NCBI GenBank assembly: GCA_030533445.1 | Contig: CM060080.1 | Location: 9,704,217 to 9,768,216, forward strand | Length of the DNA stretch: 64,000 nt | Source of the DNA: Cyprinodon diabolis | Lineage: Eukaryota > Chordata > Actinopteri > Cyprinodontiformes > Cyprinodontidae | Reading direction: 5' to 3' | Shown: piece after piece, positions 21,978 to 31,516 of the stretch | Position numbering within the stretch: the stretch's first letter is position 1 | Layout of the letters: every line of letters starts with the position of its first letter | The notes under the pieces: model-generated | Told to the model about the DNA's origin: nothing | Seen by the model: only the letters and a program-made list of their open reading frames with translations | The model's database searches: none | Program-made: the position numbers and the translations under genes

Positions 21978-23332
21978 GTATGGAAGCAAATCGTTACCAT
22001 ATTTCAAATGAAAAGGCATATTCAGAAATGTTTTTTCATTTTAAGAATGTGGCTGCATTGTTTGACTCATAAATGAAATTAGTAATTAATAATCCTGTTT
22101 GGAGTTTAATTTTCTTCTTCAAGACTGCTCATCCTTTTACTTAATTAAAATGAAAAAGATTTAATTTTCAAAATGTAGCTGAGCAAATACATACCAAAAT
22201 TCAATTTGAAATGTAAAATTTGAAAATGAAAAAGCATTTCCAGAAATGCACGCAATGTTCCCGTGGCTGCCTTGTTTGACTCAATAAGATGGGTAGCCCA
22301 GTCAGCAAGGACCTGAGGAAGAGCGGCTGCTGACGTCACTCTGCTGCGCCCGCTGCTCAGAATGCTTTTTTCGTTTTCAAGTTATGGACAGCACGAAAAA
22401 GCAATGTCTGCTGTGTTTTCTCCTTGATTATGGCATAAAATGTGCAGTCTTAAAGCTACAGTGTGTAATAATTACAGGGATATACAGTCAGAAATGTAAT
22501 ATAGTATACATAACTATGTTATTTATCATCATCTACGAGCTCAGCCTCTTAACTTTAATATTTGCGTTGCCTTAGAATTCGTTATTTATAATTACATAGG
22601 AGCGGGTCTCGCAGCCATGGAGGCAGACATCTTTGCGCTACGGCAGCGCAGAGCCAACAAACTAGCGATTGCGAGATCGCCCATTATGCTCGAAAGTAAA
22701 GTTGAGAGAGATGAACTGAGACGGTACTGAACAGTAGATACTAAATACTACTATAGATACTAATAAATACTATCTGTAAAATTATCTATGTAAACAAACC
22801 TCTTCACTTGAGAAGGTAGGTGATGACGTCGTGGAAGACATTTTGTCCCGTAACGCTTGCCGAACTGTTGGGGGGGAGAAGCGGTGGGGGGGGATGTTCA
22901 TTTTTGCTGCAGTCTGCAGTCTGGACGTTAGATGTCGCTGAAAATTACACACTGTAGCTTTAAAGAAGAAAATGCAAATAGGATGATTGATTACTAATGT
23001 AATTTATTGAGTCAAACAATGCAGCCACATTATTAAAATGAAAAAGCATTTATGGAAATGCTTTTTCATTTTCAAATTTTACATTTCAAATTGAATTTGT
23101 GTACGTATTTGCTGAGGTACATTTTGAAAAATAAATCTCAAATGTCTTTTTCTTTTTCATTTTGATCAAGTAAAAGGATGAGCAGTCTTGAAGAAGAAAA
23201 TTAAAATGCAAACAGGATTATTGATTACTAATTTCATTTATGAGTCAAACAATGCAGCCACATTCTTAAAAGGAAAAAGCATTTCTGGAAATTCCTTTTC
23301 ATTTGAAATATGGTAAGGATTTGCTTCCATAC
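21978..23332. mobile_element. Foldback element with about 310-bp inverted arms
   Basis: The left arm (about 21978-22290) starts GTATGGAAGCAAATC and runs through ATTTCAAATGAAAAGG, GGCTGCATTGTTTGACTC, CTTCTTCAAGACTGCTCATC. The right arm (about 23008-23332) is its reverse complement with roughly 90% agreement by eye. Within each arm the GTTTGACTC and AAAAAGCATTTCCAGAAATG blocks occur twice. Flanks CCTGTGTA and CCTGTA hint at an imperfect target duplication. The loop holds non-coding sequence and a TTAA-flanked MITE. No superfamily can be assigned. Confidence 0.78.
22454..22959. mobile_element. TTAA-flanked MITE (piggyBac/Kolobok type)
   Basis: It begins AGCTACAGTGTGTAAT and ends ATTACACACTGTAGCT-like, with TTAA at 22450-22453 and 22960-22963. 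TTAA duplications are made by piggyBac and Kolobok elements. No open frame of note, so the choice between the two is open. Confidence 0.8.
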
Positions 23333-23765
23333 CTGTAGTTCTGGGCATATTTCCCACCTTTCTTAGGACCTTTCTTAGAAGATTGACAGTTATGTTTAGC
23401 TTCTTCCATTTTCTAATGATTGCAGTGGAACTTTTTTCACCAACCTGCTTGGAAATTTCCCTGTAGCCCTTTCCAGCCTTGTGGAGGTGTAAGATTTTAT
23501 CTCTGGTGTCTTTGGACATCTCTTTCGTCTTGGTCATGGTACTAGTTGGATTCTTTCTGGTTGTGTGGGGTGGACAATTGTCTTTTTGTAGCTAACAAGC
23601 TGAAACAGGTGCATCTAATTTAGTAAAATAATAAATGGAGTGGAGGTGGAAATTATGAAGGCAGACTACCAGGTCTTTGAGGGTCAGAATTCTAGCTGAT
23701 AGATAGGTATTCAAATACTTATTTGCAGCTGAATTGTGCAAATAAATAGTTAAAAAAATGGATAA

Positions 23766-24863
23766 TTTCAGTCAGCTAAAATATATGGTTCCCCTCCTTT
23801 AATTTTGGCAAATAATGATAAAATGTCTCCAAATCCACAGGATTTGTTGTCGATGAAGAGAGGAATAAACACAATGAAAGACTCGCAGGTTAATTAATTT
23901 CTTCCCATGTTATGCCGGGGAAACTGATTATTTCAGGCAGCTGAAATATCCATTCTCTCATCTCCTCCTCCCATATCTTTGGGAAATGAAGAGCAACTGT
24001 TTCCAAATTCTCAAAAATTGTTCTATGTGATAGCATGTAGTATACTCGAGATTAAATCTGCAGTTTAGTTGTTTCTCTCTTTAGATTATGCACCATATAC
24101 TATAATATATACCATATACTGTATACTCAAAAAGACCAGATTTATGTTCAAATCCAAAGTCGAAAAAGTTAGCTCCCGGGAGTAGCATAGGATCCCATTT
24201 CCGGTACAGATCGGGCAGAGACGAGTGATACAACAGATAGGATTTAAAGGCATTTATTTTCTCAGGAAATACATTATTTACCATTAACACATTATATTTT
24301 AGTACGCTTATTATTTTTGGGGAGGGAAAAACGTCATTTAGGTTTTTTTAACAAAATAAAATCAAGGGCGACCTAGATGTATATCTGGATGCGCATTCGC
24401 CTCCCAGACGGACCGTGCTTCCGGGATGGATCGGGTAGTTACAGCGCCTGAATCCTAAAAGCTGAAAGTGACGAGAGGGAAACACTTCTTCTTCTTCTGC
24501 GCAATAATGCTACAGGCTGCTTTCATGCACATGCTGCCACTCTCTGGTGAATTCCAGAACTGCACATGTTACTCAGATCAGCTCAGAAGCGAGATCCGGG
24601 GCTCTTGTGGAAACATCCAATACTGTAGCCCAAGTAGCCACCCCTTAGATCCGCCACTGGTCGCACCCTAACATATGATTCAAATTGTTACTGCTTATGA
24701 GCTGGATTTTGCAGGAAGAACATAAAGTTGTAAGTTTGGGTTTTTCTGGAGATATTTATGGATCATTCAATCACCAACATCTTACATTAAAAAAATGGAT
24801 TGGGTATTAGGTTCTGTCTGTTCTCCTTGCTGTTCCTTGTTGAGTCCTTAACCAGATCTACAG
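23766..24863. other. kif6: End of the U12-type intron
   Basis: AT-rich, with a TATACT-rich stretch near 24090-24125. A GC-richer stretch (24360-24670) ending TAGATCCGCCACTGGTCGCA may be the end of an unrecognised repeat. It closes with the U12-type branch motif and CTACAG. Confidence 0.5.
24844..24852 (+). promoter_or_regulatory. kif6: U12-type branch-point sequence
   Basis: GTCCTTAAC matches the U12 branch consensus TTCCTTAAC at 8 of 9 positions. It ends 11 bases before the acceptor AG, inside the narrow spacing used by minor-class introns. No long pyrimidine tract follows, which also fits. Confidence 0.83.
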
Positions 24864-25502
24864 GTATACTAGTGAGAGTACTGAAGAAAGAAAAGAAAAG
24901 AGCAGATGATGCCATTGCTCAACTTGCTTACAACAACGATGTTAAATCTCTCTCCTCCCTAAGGTCTTCGAGCTTATCCACTTTTTCTCAGCCTAAAGAA
25001 GCAAACATGAACTCTGATGGGATAGGATCCACAATGTTTTTACTGGGCGAAAGAAATGTGGAAACTTTCACACCAGGACCCGGTGAAAGAATGTTTACAA
25101 CACCACAGTTTGGACTTGGGAAGGTTGACATATTTCCCACAGACCATGGAAGTCAGCAACGTGCAGTGCTTCAGCTTAAAGAAGGAAAAGAGAAAAATGC
25201 AGAGGACCATAGTGGAAAAGTTCCCATGGTGCCCCAGTTTGGACAGAAAAATGCGGACACTTTTCCTATGACCCAAAGAGAACAAGTGTTTACAACACCT
25301 CAGTTTAGAGAGAGAAACCTGAACAGCTTTGGAGTGGACCATGAAGGCCAAGCATCTACAGCGGTTCAGTTAAATCTGGAAAACATGGATGCTCTGAGAG
25401 CAGAGGACAAAAGAGAGTCCACAATGCCACAGTTTAGAAAGGGAAACTCGCAGTGCATTTCAGAGCAGAAAGGAGGACGGGATGTGCAGGACAAGACCAG
25501 AG
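24864..25502 (+). CDS. kif6: Kif6, exon D with a lineage-specific 22-residue repeat
   Basis: The first two bases complete the codon split by the U12-type intron. The exon then encodes ILVRVLKKEKKRADDAIAQL, a coiled-coil stretch conserved in KIF6. It next runs through a Ser-rich linker into about six degenerate 22-residue units (25055-25444). Each unit has the pattern N-x-x-x-F near its start and P-Q-F or V-Q-L at its end (for example NVETFTPGPGERMFTTPQF, NADTFPMTQREQVFTTPQF, NLNSFGVDHEGQASTAVQL). At 639 nt it is far longer than its neighbours, and I do not recall such a repeat in mammalian KIF6, where this part is short. The frame is open throughout and leaves in phase 1 at GTACTT. The function of the repeat is unknown. 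Confidence 0.88.
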
Positions 25503-25674
25503 GTACTTACACATTCTTTTTCAGGTTCTTTATCTTTAGAGAGAAGATTTATGAAATAAGAAATAATATTTTAAATTATTTTTTAACTGAACAATTCCTT
25601 TAAAAACTAGAATTAGTTTACAGGCCCCTAAATATGCTTTTTCTTGTAAGCAATGAGGTGCTAAAGGAACTGCT
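25503..25674. other. kif6: Start of the 17.5-kb intron
   Basis: Short AT-rich spacer before the TTAA-flanked element. Confidence 0.5.
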
Positions 25675-25678
25675 TTAA

Positions 25679-26494
25679 AGGAAAAGTTCGGTCATATTCA
25701 GAATTCAAACTTCTGAAAGTACTTTAAAAATGAAATTATTACATAGTGTTCAATAACTGATAAGTGTTTTTAATTAAGAGTAATTTCATTTGAATGTGCT
25801 TACCGGAGACATTCATGTTTGTCAAGGAACACTACTGTAACCTACCAGTTTGTCACTTCATGGTGCGGTATCGGCTGTTGATCAAGTCCCAGTGCTGTAT
25901 CTGGTGTTTATTACAACGCGAAAACATTTTTCTTCCAAATGTTCGCAACTTGTTACATATTTTTTTCTCTGGCCGGAAATTGGCAAATGGCAAAGATGAT
26001 GACAAATCCTCCCTTTTCAAGTTGGCAATCCAACGACAAACACGTCCTTGGTGGATCATGAATCGGAAAGATGAAATAACATATATTTTTTTCACTTTTA
26101 CCCAATGCATTACAACATCCAGCTGCCATGCACGTGGGCATTTTCAGTTTAACTATAGTGTTGAATTTCAATGGTGAAGTTCTCTGGAAATCTTAAATAA
26201 TTGTTGTTGATTGCAGATGTGTCTAGTAGTTCCCATTGATTTTGCTTGGAAAGCGGGGAGAATGGCGCTAGGCTTACCGCACCATGTCGTCACTGCTGGA
26301 AGATGGCAGGAGAAAGGCGTTACTATATTTGTGCAAAAATGGCCGCTCCCTGACTAAGTGATGGAGACGAAAATTATTGTTTATTTTTTTACTGATTAAC
26401 AATAAATTCATGAAATCATCGCCAACATAATAGTTTTAGGTATAAATAATGATCCATTGATTATTGATTATTCTTTACTAAACGGACTTTTCCT
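25679..26494 (-). mobile_element. Kolobok-like element (TTAA target, THAP relic)
   Basis: The ends AGGAAAAGTTCGGT and ACGGACTTTTCCT are inverted repeats flanked by TTAA at 25675-25678 and 26495-26498. The minus strand carries a decayed THAP domain (25905-26141). TTAA targets combined with THAP-bearing transposases are characteristic of Kolobok. The catalytic part is absent, so the copy is non-autonomous. Confidence 0.72.
25905..26141 (-). pseudogene. THAP zinc-finger domain relic
   Basis: From the ATG at 26141 the minus strand reads MPTCMAAGCCNALGKS then FIFP, matching the start of a THAP domain (two Cys of the C2CH finger, then F-x-F-P). After a frame change come WIANLKRED, the expected Trp-containing segment, and SCEHLEEKCF, resembling the C-x-x-H-F...C-F end but with one residue fewer between Cys and His. 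At least two frame changes break it. It belongs to the surrounding TTAA element. Confidence 0.65.
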
Positions 26495-26498
26495 TTAA

Positions 26499-27554
26499 TT
26501 CTTTGTAGTTTAGACTCAACATCTTGGAGACATTCCTAAGATTTTGGTCTAAACTGACTTGATAGCATCCAGCAGTTTCTGAAAAGTTGTTAGGTAAATG
26601 TCCATAACTTAAATCTGATGATCCACAACAAAGATGTTTGCAATTTAGATGTGATAGTGGGGGCCATTGGAGTACAACTCATTTATTTTCATGTTTGAGA
26701 TATCATTATGATTTTTGTATGGTGAATGACGTGGATGGAAGTAGCTGTCATTAGACCAGGATTAAGTTCATGGGGTTTGACTCAATACACATGTATGTTG
26801 GGGGTTCAAATCATGGGCAACTGGTACAAAGACTATAGAAATTACCACTCACTGCATTATGACTCCATGAATGAAAACTGCTGGTACAAGATAGGATTTT
26901 AATCCAAGTTCTGACCCAACTGTCTAAATTTTGCACCTAAAATACTTGATCATCACCCCAGACAATGTTTTTACAATCTGTTAACATCCATCTTTGATCA
27001 ATCCTTGCAAAACGTGACCTTAGTTTCCCCTTTTTAACCCACAGGAGGGACTCCAGGGTAGTCTTCTCCTGTTACCATTATAATCCATCCATTATCACAG
27101 AGAATGCTGTGATAATGGATTATATTCCACTTCTCCCAACTGCAATAAGTAATTATTAGCATTTTTGTCACCTTTCTGTTTTCTTGGACAAGTCTGCCCA
27201 TTGTTTTCTGTAAAAATGCAAATTCATAGCAAATTCAAAAGGTTAATGCATACTAAAAAAAGATAACACGAGCAAACAAAAATAAAACACAAGAAAAGAG
27301 GAAAACTATGCAAGTTCCAAAAAACAACTTCAAGTTCAGAAAAGCTGCAAACTAGCACCGTGTGATGGATGCGCTTTGGACCTCTAGTGGGAGGCGATCC
27401 ATCAACTCAGACCAGACCCTTAGTGAATGACGCTAAGAGGATGCTAAAGAGAGATAAAGAGATTACTTAAGATTTAAAGGAAAACTTACCTTAGCTCTCT
27501 TCCCTCCAGATGTCCTCTGGAGGGGACTGAAGGACATCACATTTACATTTCCTT
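26499..27554. other. Intron with weak repeat (27300-27400)
   Basis: 27310-27395 resembles 7660-7735. A short inverted pair, TTATAATCCATCCATTATCA and TGTGATAATGGATTATA, lies near 27077-27124. Otherwise nothing recognised. Confidence 0.45.
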
Positions 27555-29160
27555 GCTAAAGTATTCGGCCCCCTTGAACCTTTCGACCTTTTGCCGAATT
27601 TTAGGCTTCAGACATAAAGATATAAAATTGTATTTTTTATGAAGAATCAACAAAAAGTGGGACACGGTCAAGTGGAACACAATGTGGAAATTGGGCATTT
27701 CAAACTTTTTAACAAATAAAAAAACAGACCTTGAGATAATACTTTATAGCGCCACCTTTTAGTGCGATTATAGCTGCAAGTCCCTTGGGTTATGTCTCTA
27801 TCAGTTTTGCACATAGAGAAACTGACATTTTTGCCCATTCTTCCTTGCAAAACAGCTGGAGCTCAGTGAGGCTGGATGGAGAGTTTGTGAATAGCAGTTT
27901 TCAGTTCTTTCCACAGATTTTGGATTAGATTCAGGTCTGGACTTTGACTAGGCTGTTCTAACACCTGGATATTTTTATTTGTGAGCTATTCCATTTTAGA
28001 TTCTGCTTTATGTTTTGGATCATTGTCTTGTTAGAAGATAAATCTCCATCCCAGTCTCAGCTCTTTTGCAGACTCCAACAGGTTTTCTTCCAGAATAGTC
28101 CTGTTTTGGCTCCATCCATCTTCCCATTAGTTTCATCTGACCAGAGCACCTTCTTCCACATGTTTGTGTCTCCCAGGTGGCTTGTGGCTAACTTTAAACA
28201 AGGCTTTTTATGGTTATCTTTAAGGAATGAATTTCTTGCCTAAATGCCAGATTTGTGCAGCATATGACTGATTGTTGTCCTATGGACAGAGTCCACCTGA
28301 GCTGTAGATCTGTGCAGTTCATCCAGACTGATCATGGGCCTCTTGGCTGCATCTCTGATCAGTCTTCTCCTTTTTTAAGCTTAATGGCTAGTCGTTTGGG
28401 TTCTTTATTAGCCTGTATTGTCTGGTACCTGTCTACGTCACTGCTATGTCTGTGTTGTTAACAGTCCTCTGAGACAATCACAGAGCAGGTGCATTTATAT
28501 AGACTTAATTGCACACAGGTGGATTCTACACATTTATCACCATCAGTCACTTAGGTTAACATTGGACAGTGTATTCTCATTATCAGTTCGTATGAAATCG
28601 TACGAAAAGTTTATGCACAGTATTTCATATGTTTTTGACGTTTTTTTCATCGTATTTCGTCGTATTTTTACGTCTTGCATCGAGACAAGATATCCGTGCG
28701 CATGCGCATCTTACGCACCATTCAATAACATAGAATTTAACATACTGTACAATTAACCCTGACCCTAACCCTAACCCTAAGATACAAAATAGCAAGCAAC
28801 CTAGTGAGAGACATCATGAAGTAATTATTGCACTGTCCGTCCCAGTTTTACGTCTGTCCGCGGATCTGCTTTTTTCGTCTGTCTGGCTGCGCATGCGCAC
28901 TGATATGTTTTTTCGAGGAAAAATGTCCAAAACATACGAAATACTGTGCATAACTTTTCGTACGATTTCATACAAACTGATAATGAGAATATGTTGCATT
29001 GGATCATTCAGAGATTCTCTCTGAACATCTGGAGAGTTTGCTGCACTGAAAGTAAAGGGCCCAATTAATTTTGCAGGCCCCACTTTTCAGTTTTTTTATT
29101 TGATAAACTTTAAAATGCACAATAAATTTTGTTCCACTTCATGATTGTGTGCATGTCCTG
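27555..29160 (-). mobile_element. Decayed Tc1/mariner element with a MITE inside
   Basis: The left repeat (AAAGTATTCGGCCCCCTTGA at 27570; GTGGAACACAATGTGG at 27672) and the inner right repeat (TTTGTTCCACTTCATGATTG, about 29129) are inverted copies. The outer right end is lost. The interior (CATCTGACCAGAGCACCTTC, 28135) is a degraded minus-strand transposase with many stops. A palindromic MITE occupies 28567-28996. Confidence 0.7.
28567..28996. mobile_element. MITE with about 55-bp inverted ends and telomere-like core
   Basis: GTATTCTCATTATCAGTTCG, then TATGAAATCGTACGAAAAG, is mirrored at the right end (CTTTTCGTACGATTTCATAC..., 28953-28992). CATTGGA flanks both sides (28560-28566, 28997-29003). 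The core contains CCCTGACCCTAACCCTAACC (28758-28777), four telomere-type units. Non-coding. It sits inside a mariner remnant. Confidence 0.78.
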
Positions 29161-30980
29161 ATTGCGTCTCATGTTTTTGCCACGTGCAGCATGTTTACTT
29201 TGCCTGGGGTTGTGTGTTAGTCTAATTATTTCGTTTCCTACTCTAATTTTTGAGTTTGCAGGACCTTTTGACTTTGGTCTGAAATTGTGTATTTTCACGG
29301 CGTTTGCATCCTTCACCCACTATAGTCAGTACTTCCATGTGCATCACATTGGTTCCCTTACACAAGAAACATTTATTATGTGTATTAAAGGTAGAAAAAC
29401 AGGGACTGTGGCTAACAGGCATGTTTCAGATTCTGTAGCAGTTAACTGCCACCAGGCCGCAGTAAAAACAGCGAAAAGACTAAAAATTATACGACATTGA
29501 ACACTTTTATGGCTGGATCAAGTGATAAATTTGTGATACATTAGGTGCTGAGTCTTTAGGCAGGTGATCTTCCTCAACTGGAATGTAGGCAGCTTTTCAG
29601 CTTCAGAGTCTGACCGACTACTGTGGGCTGTGGGCTGTGAACAGAAAATGATTTCTGGATTTCACCACCTAGAAATTCTGACATCACACGTCTTTAATTT
29701 CTGCAGAATTCCTACTGTGGGATTGTGGGATAATTAAAATATATATTTTTTTTAAGAAAATGTCCTCTCAGCAGTGCAACTGTAGACAGGACTGTATATT
29801 AGACATGCAATATGTTGCTGGTGAAAAGTTGATGAGTTTGAAACCTTATTGCTTAATCAATCATGAGGGGTATAATAAAACCCAGTGACTTAAAAAAAAT
29901 CTAAAAGCAAAGTTCACACAGTATCTAAGTTTAATAGATACAAATTATATTCTACTTGGTTTTAAGTATCTAAATCCACAATAACTGGTTATAAACACAA
30001 TTTTTTATTAAACAATTCTTTAATTTGACCTAGTGAACCAGACGGTTACCTTTGTCTGAAATTGTTCAGTTGTTTAATTCCCCTTCCTGTTTTGCTCAGG
30101 CTGATAGATTATTATCTAAACCTTTGAAGATAATTGCAAAGTTCAATTGCAACTCTTAACACAACAGCTGTTTGTACATTGTCAGTATTTTCTTTCTAGG
30201 CATTTCAATTAAACAACGCAGAGGTCGCTGACACTGAAGCCAGTTGAGCTTTTATCTTTCGAGCCAAAGGCAGAATTTTTTTAGGCCTTTTCTGGTTAAT
30301 TTTGCATCAGTAGAGTTTTAAGTGTAATGATAACAAGCTGGGCCATAGCCACCGGGCAACGGTGTGTGAGCCTCAGACTCATCAAGTTTTACTGCTCTCT
30401 GTCCTAACCACTGCTCGCTTATGTGCTTTGTCATTTTTCTGTGATGTTGCTCTGTTACGGTAATAGAGCGAGCAAGAAAGGGTCTCTTAAAAGAATTGGC
30501 TGGTGAAAAACAAACATGTTTGAACTCAGACAGGATTAGGAATCATACATTTTAATAAGGGGCAGAAAGCAGAGTTCTGAGGGATGCCTGCGAAGCAGAG
30601 GTTTATAGAGCCACTGATATATGATGTGCAGCCTGCATCAGTCACTTAGACAAGACATGCAATATAGGCAAAGCTGTTTCATCCAGGTTTTTCTTGTGGA
30701 GGAATTGTATTTTTTTTCTCTCTTCACCCATCTGTTACCCATCATTGTATACTGCGCTCTTTTAGGTTTTGTTGTTTTCAGTTATTGCTCTGAAACCAAC
30801 GGAGGATAAACCTATAGAACAATGTGTAGGGCTTTTGGAAACTGTAAAATAACAGAGTCAACATTTACATTCAGCATCCATTGTACCATATCAGATTTTA
30901 TTGAGAGTATTTCATAAGATGGTGACATGCAGTATTGGTACAGTTACAGTCGGAGGATACGATTTTCCGATGTCATTATA
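29161..30980. other. Intron, nothing recognised
   Basis: No terminal repeats, RNA genes or supported frames found. Confidence 0.5.
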
Positions 30981-30988
30981 GTCTATTC

Positions 30989-31153
30989 CAGGCATCCCCA
31001 AATTCGGTCCTCAAGGCCCCCTGTCCTGCAGGTTTAAGAGGTTTCTCTGCTTCAGCACAGCTGGTTATAATGATTGCAGTAGACCAAAAGCCTGTTAATC
31101 ACCTCTAAAACCTGCAGGACAGGGGGCCTTGAGGACCGAGTTTGGGATGCCTG
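30989..31153. mobile_element. Complete 165-bp hAT-type MITE
   Basis: The ends CAGGCATCCCCAAATTCGGT and ACCGAGTTTGGGATGCCTG are inverted and the arms stay complementary for about 47 bp (CCTCAAGGCCCCCTGTCCTG, then CAGGTTT). A perfect 8-bp duplication GTCTATTC flanks it (30981-30988, 31154-31161). Related relics occur at 10161 and 63512. Confidence 0.9.
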
Positions 31154-31180
31154 GTCTATTCAAAACATGATTTTTTTTTT

Positions 31181-31516
31181 ACAGTAGTAGCCATTCTAAC
31201 TTTCCCCAGTTTCCTTGATGGGCCCTTGGCTGGTCCTTGACTGGTCCCCTACAATTCCTTTTTAAATATCAATCTTTGTACTAAGATATTATTTCTGTCA
31301 TGATTCGTGGACATTAAGCTCTTAAGAGAAGCGCCATCTTCTGGTCAGACCCTGTATTTCAGTGAAAGGGTGGAGTCACAGTAAAAAAAAATGCACTCCC
31401 AGGAGAAGGAGGGGGTCACTCAGTTGGAGGGGATTTTGCTGGGACCTGCAGGGAAATGGGCTGCCATACGGCTGTCATTTGATTGGGAAGGGCCATTTTG
31501 AATGGCTGCAATTGTA
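31181..31516. mobile_element. MITE, AGTAGCCATT family, copy 2
   Basis: Collinear with 16009-16339: AGTAGCCATT end, CCTTGATGGGCCCTTGGC, GTGGACATTAAG, AGAGAAGCGCC, GGAGGGGATTTTGCTGG, GGGAAGGGCCATTTTGAATG, GGCTGCA end. This copy has a few small insertions. Non-coding. Confidence 0.75.

Larger units (their letters stand above)
18370..23537 (-). pseudogene. Tc1 transposase remnant in three blocks
   Basis: Block 1 (23537-23333) encodes the N-terminal paired-like HTH region: [20 protein letters not shown], then EISKQVG and IIRKWKK. Block 2 (about 21977-21907) is a short central piece. Block 3 (19035-18370) encodes DETKIVMFGHNST and NTIPTVNHGGGSIMLWG, the first catalytic Asp region, and then decays with stops toward 18370. 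Between the blocks lie later insertions, so the gene was broken by transposition as well as by point mutation. It cannot make transposase. Confidence 0.85.
18131..23765 (-). mobile_element. Tc1-type transposon interrupted by two other elements
   Basis: The left end CAGTGAGGAAAATAAGTATT opens an inverted repeat of about 200 bp, whose inner part (TTTGATAAAGCTGCAAATAA, 18301-18320) is mirrored at 23720-23760. The outer part of the right repeat is lost, so the element is end-truncated. A Tc1 transposase remnant lies on the minus strand in three blocks. It is split by a Harbinger transposon (19039-21903) and a foldback element (21978-23332). Removing both insertions leaves about 1.4 kb, near the normal Tc1 size. 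Confidence 0.85.

Noticed and set aside
24800..24863. In-frame ATG upstream of kif6 exon D
   Set aside because: The stretch contains the U12-type branch point and acceptor. Conserved KIF6 sequence starts only after 24863, so these codons are intronic.
28758..28781. True telomere or chromosome end
   Set aside because: Only four units, internal to a MITE with intact ends and a target duplication.
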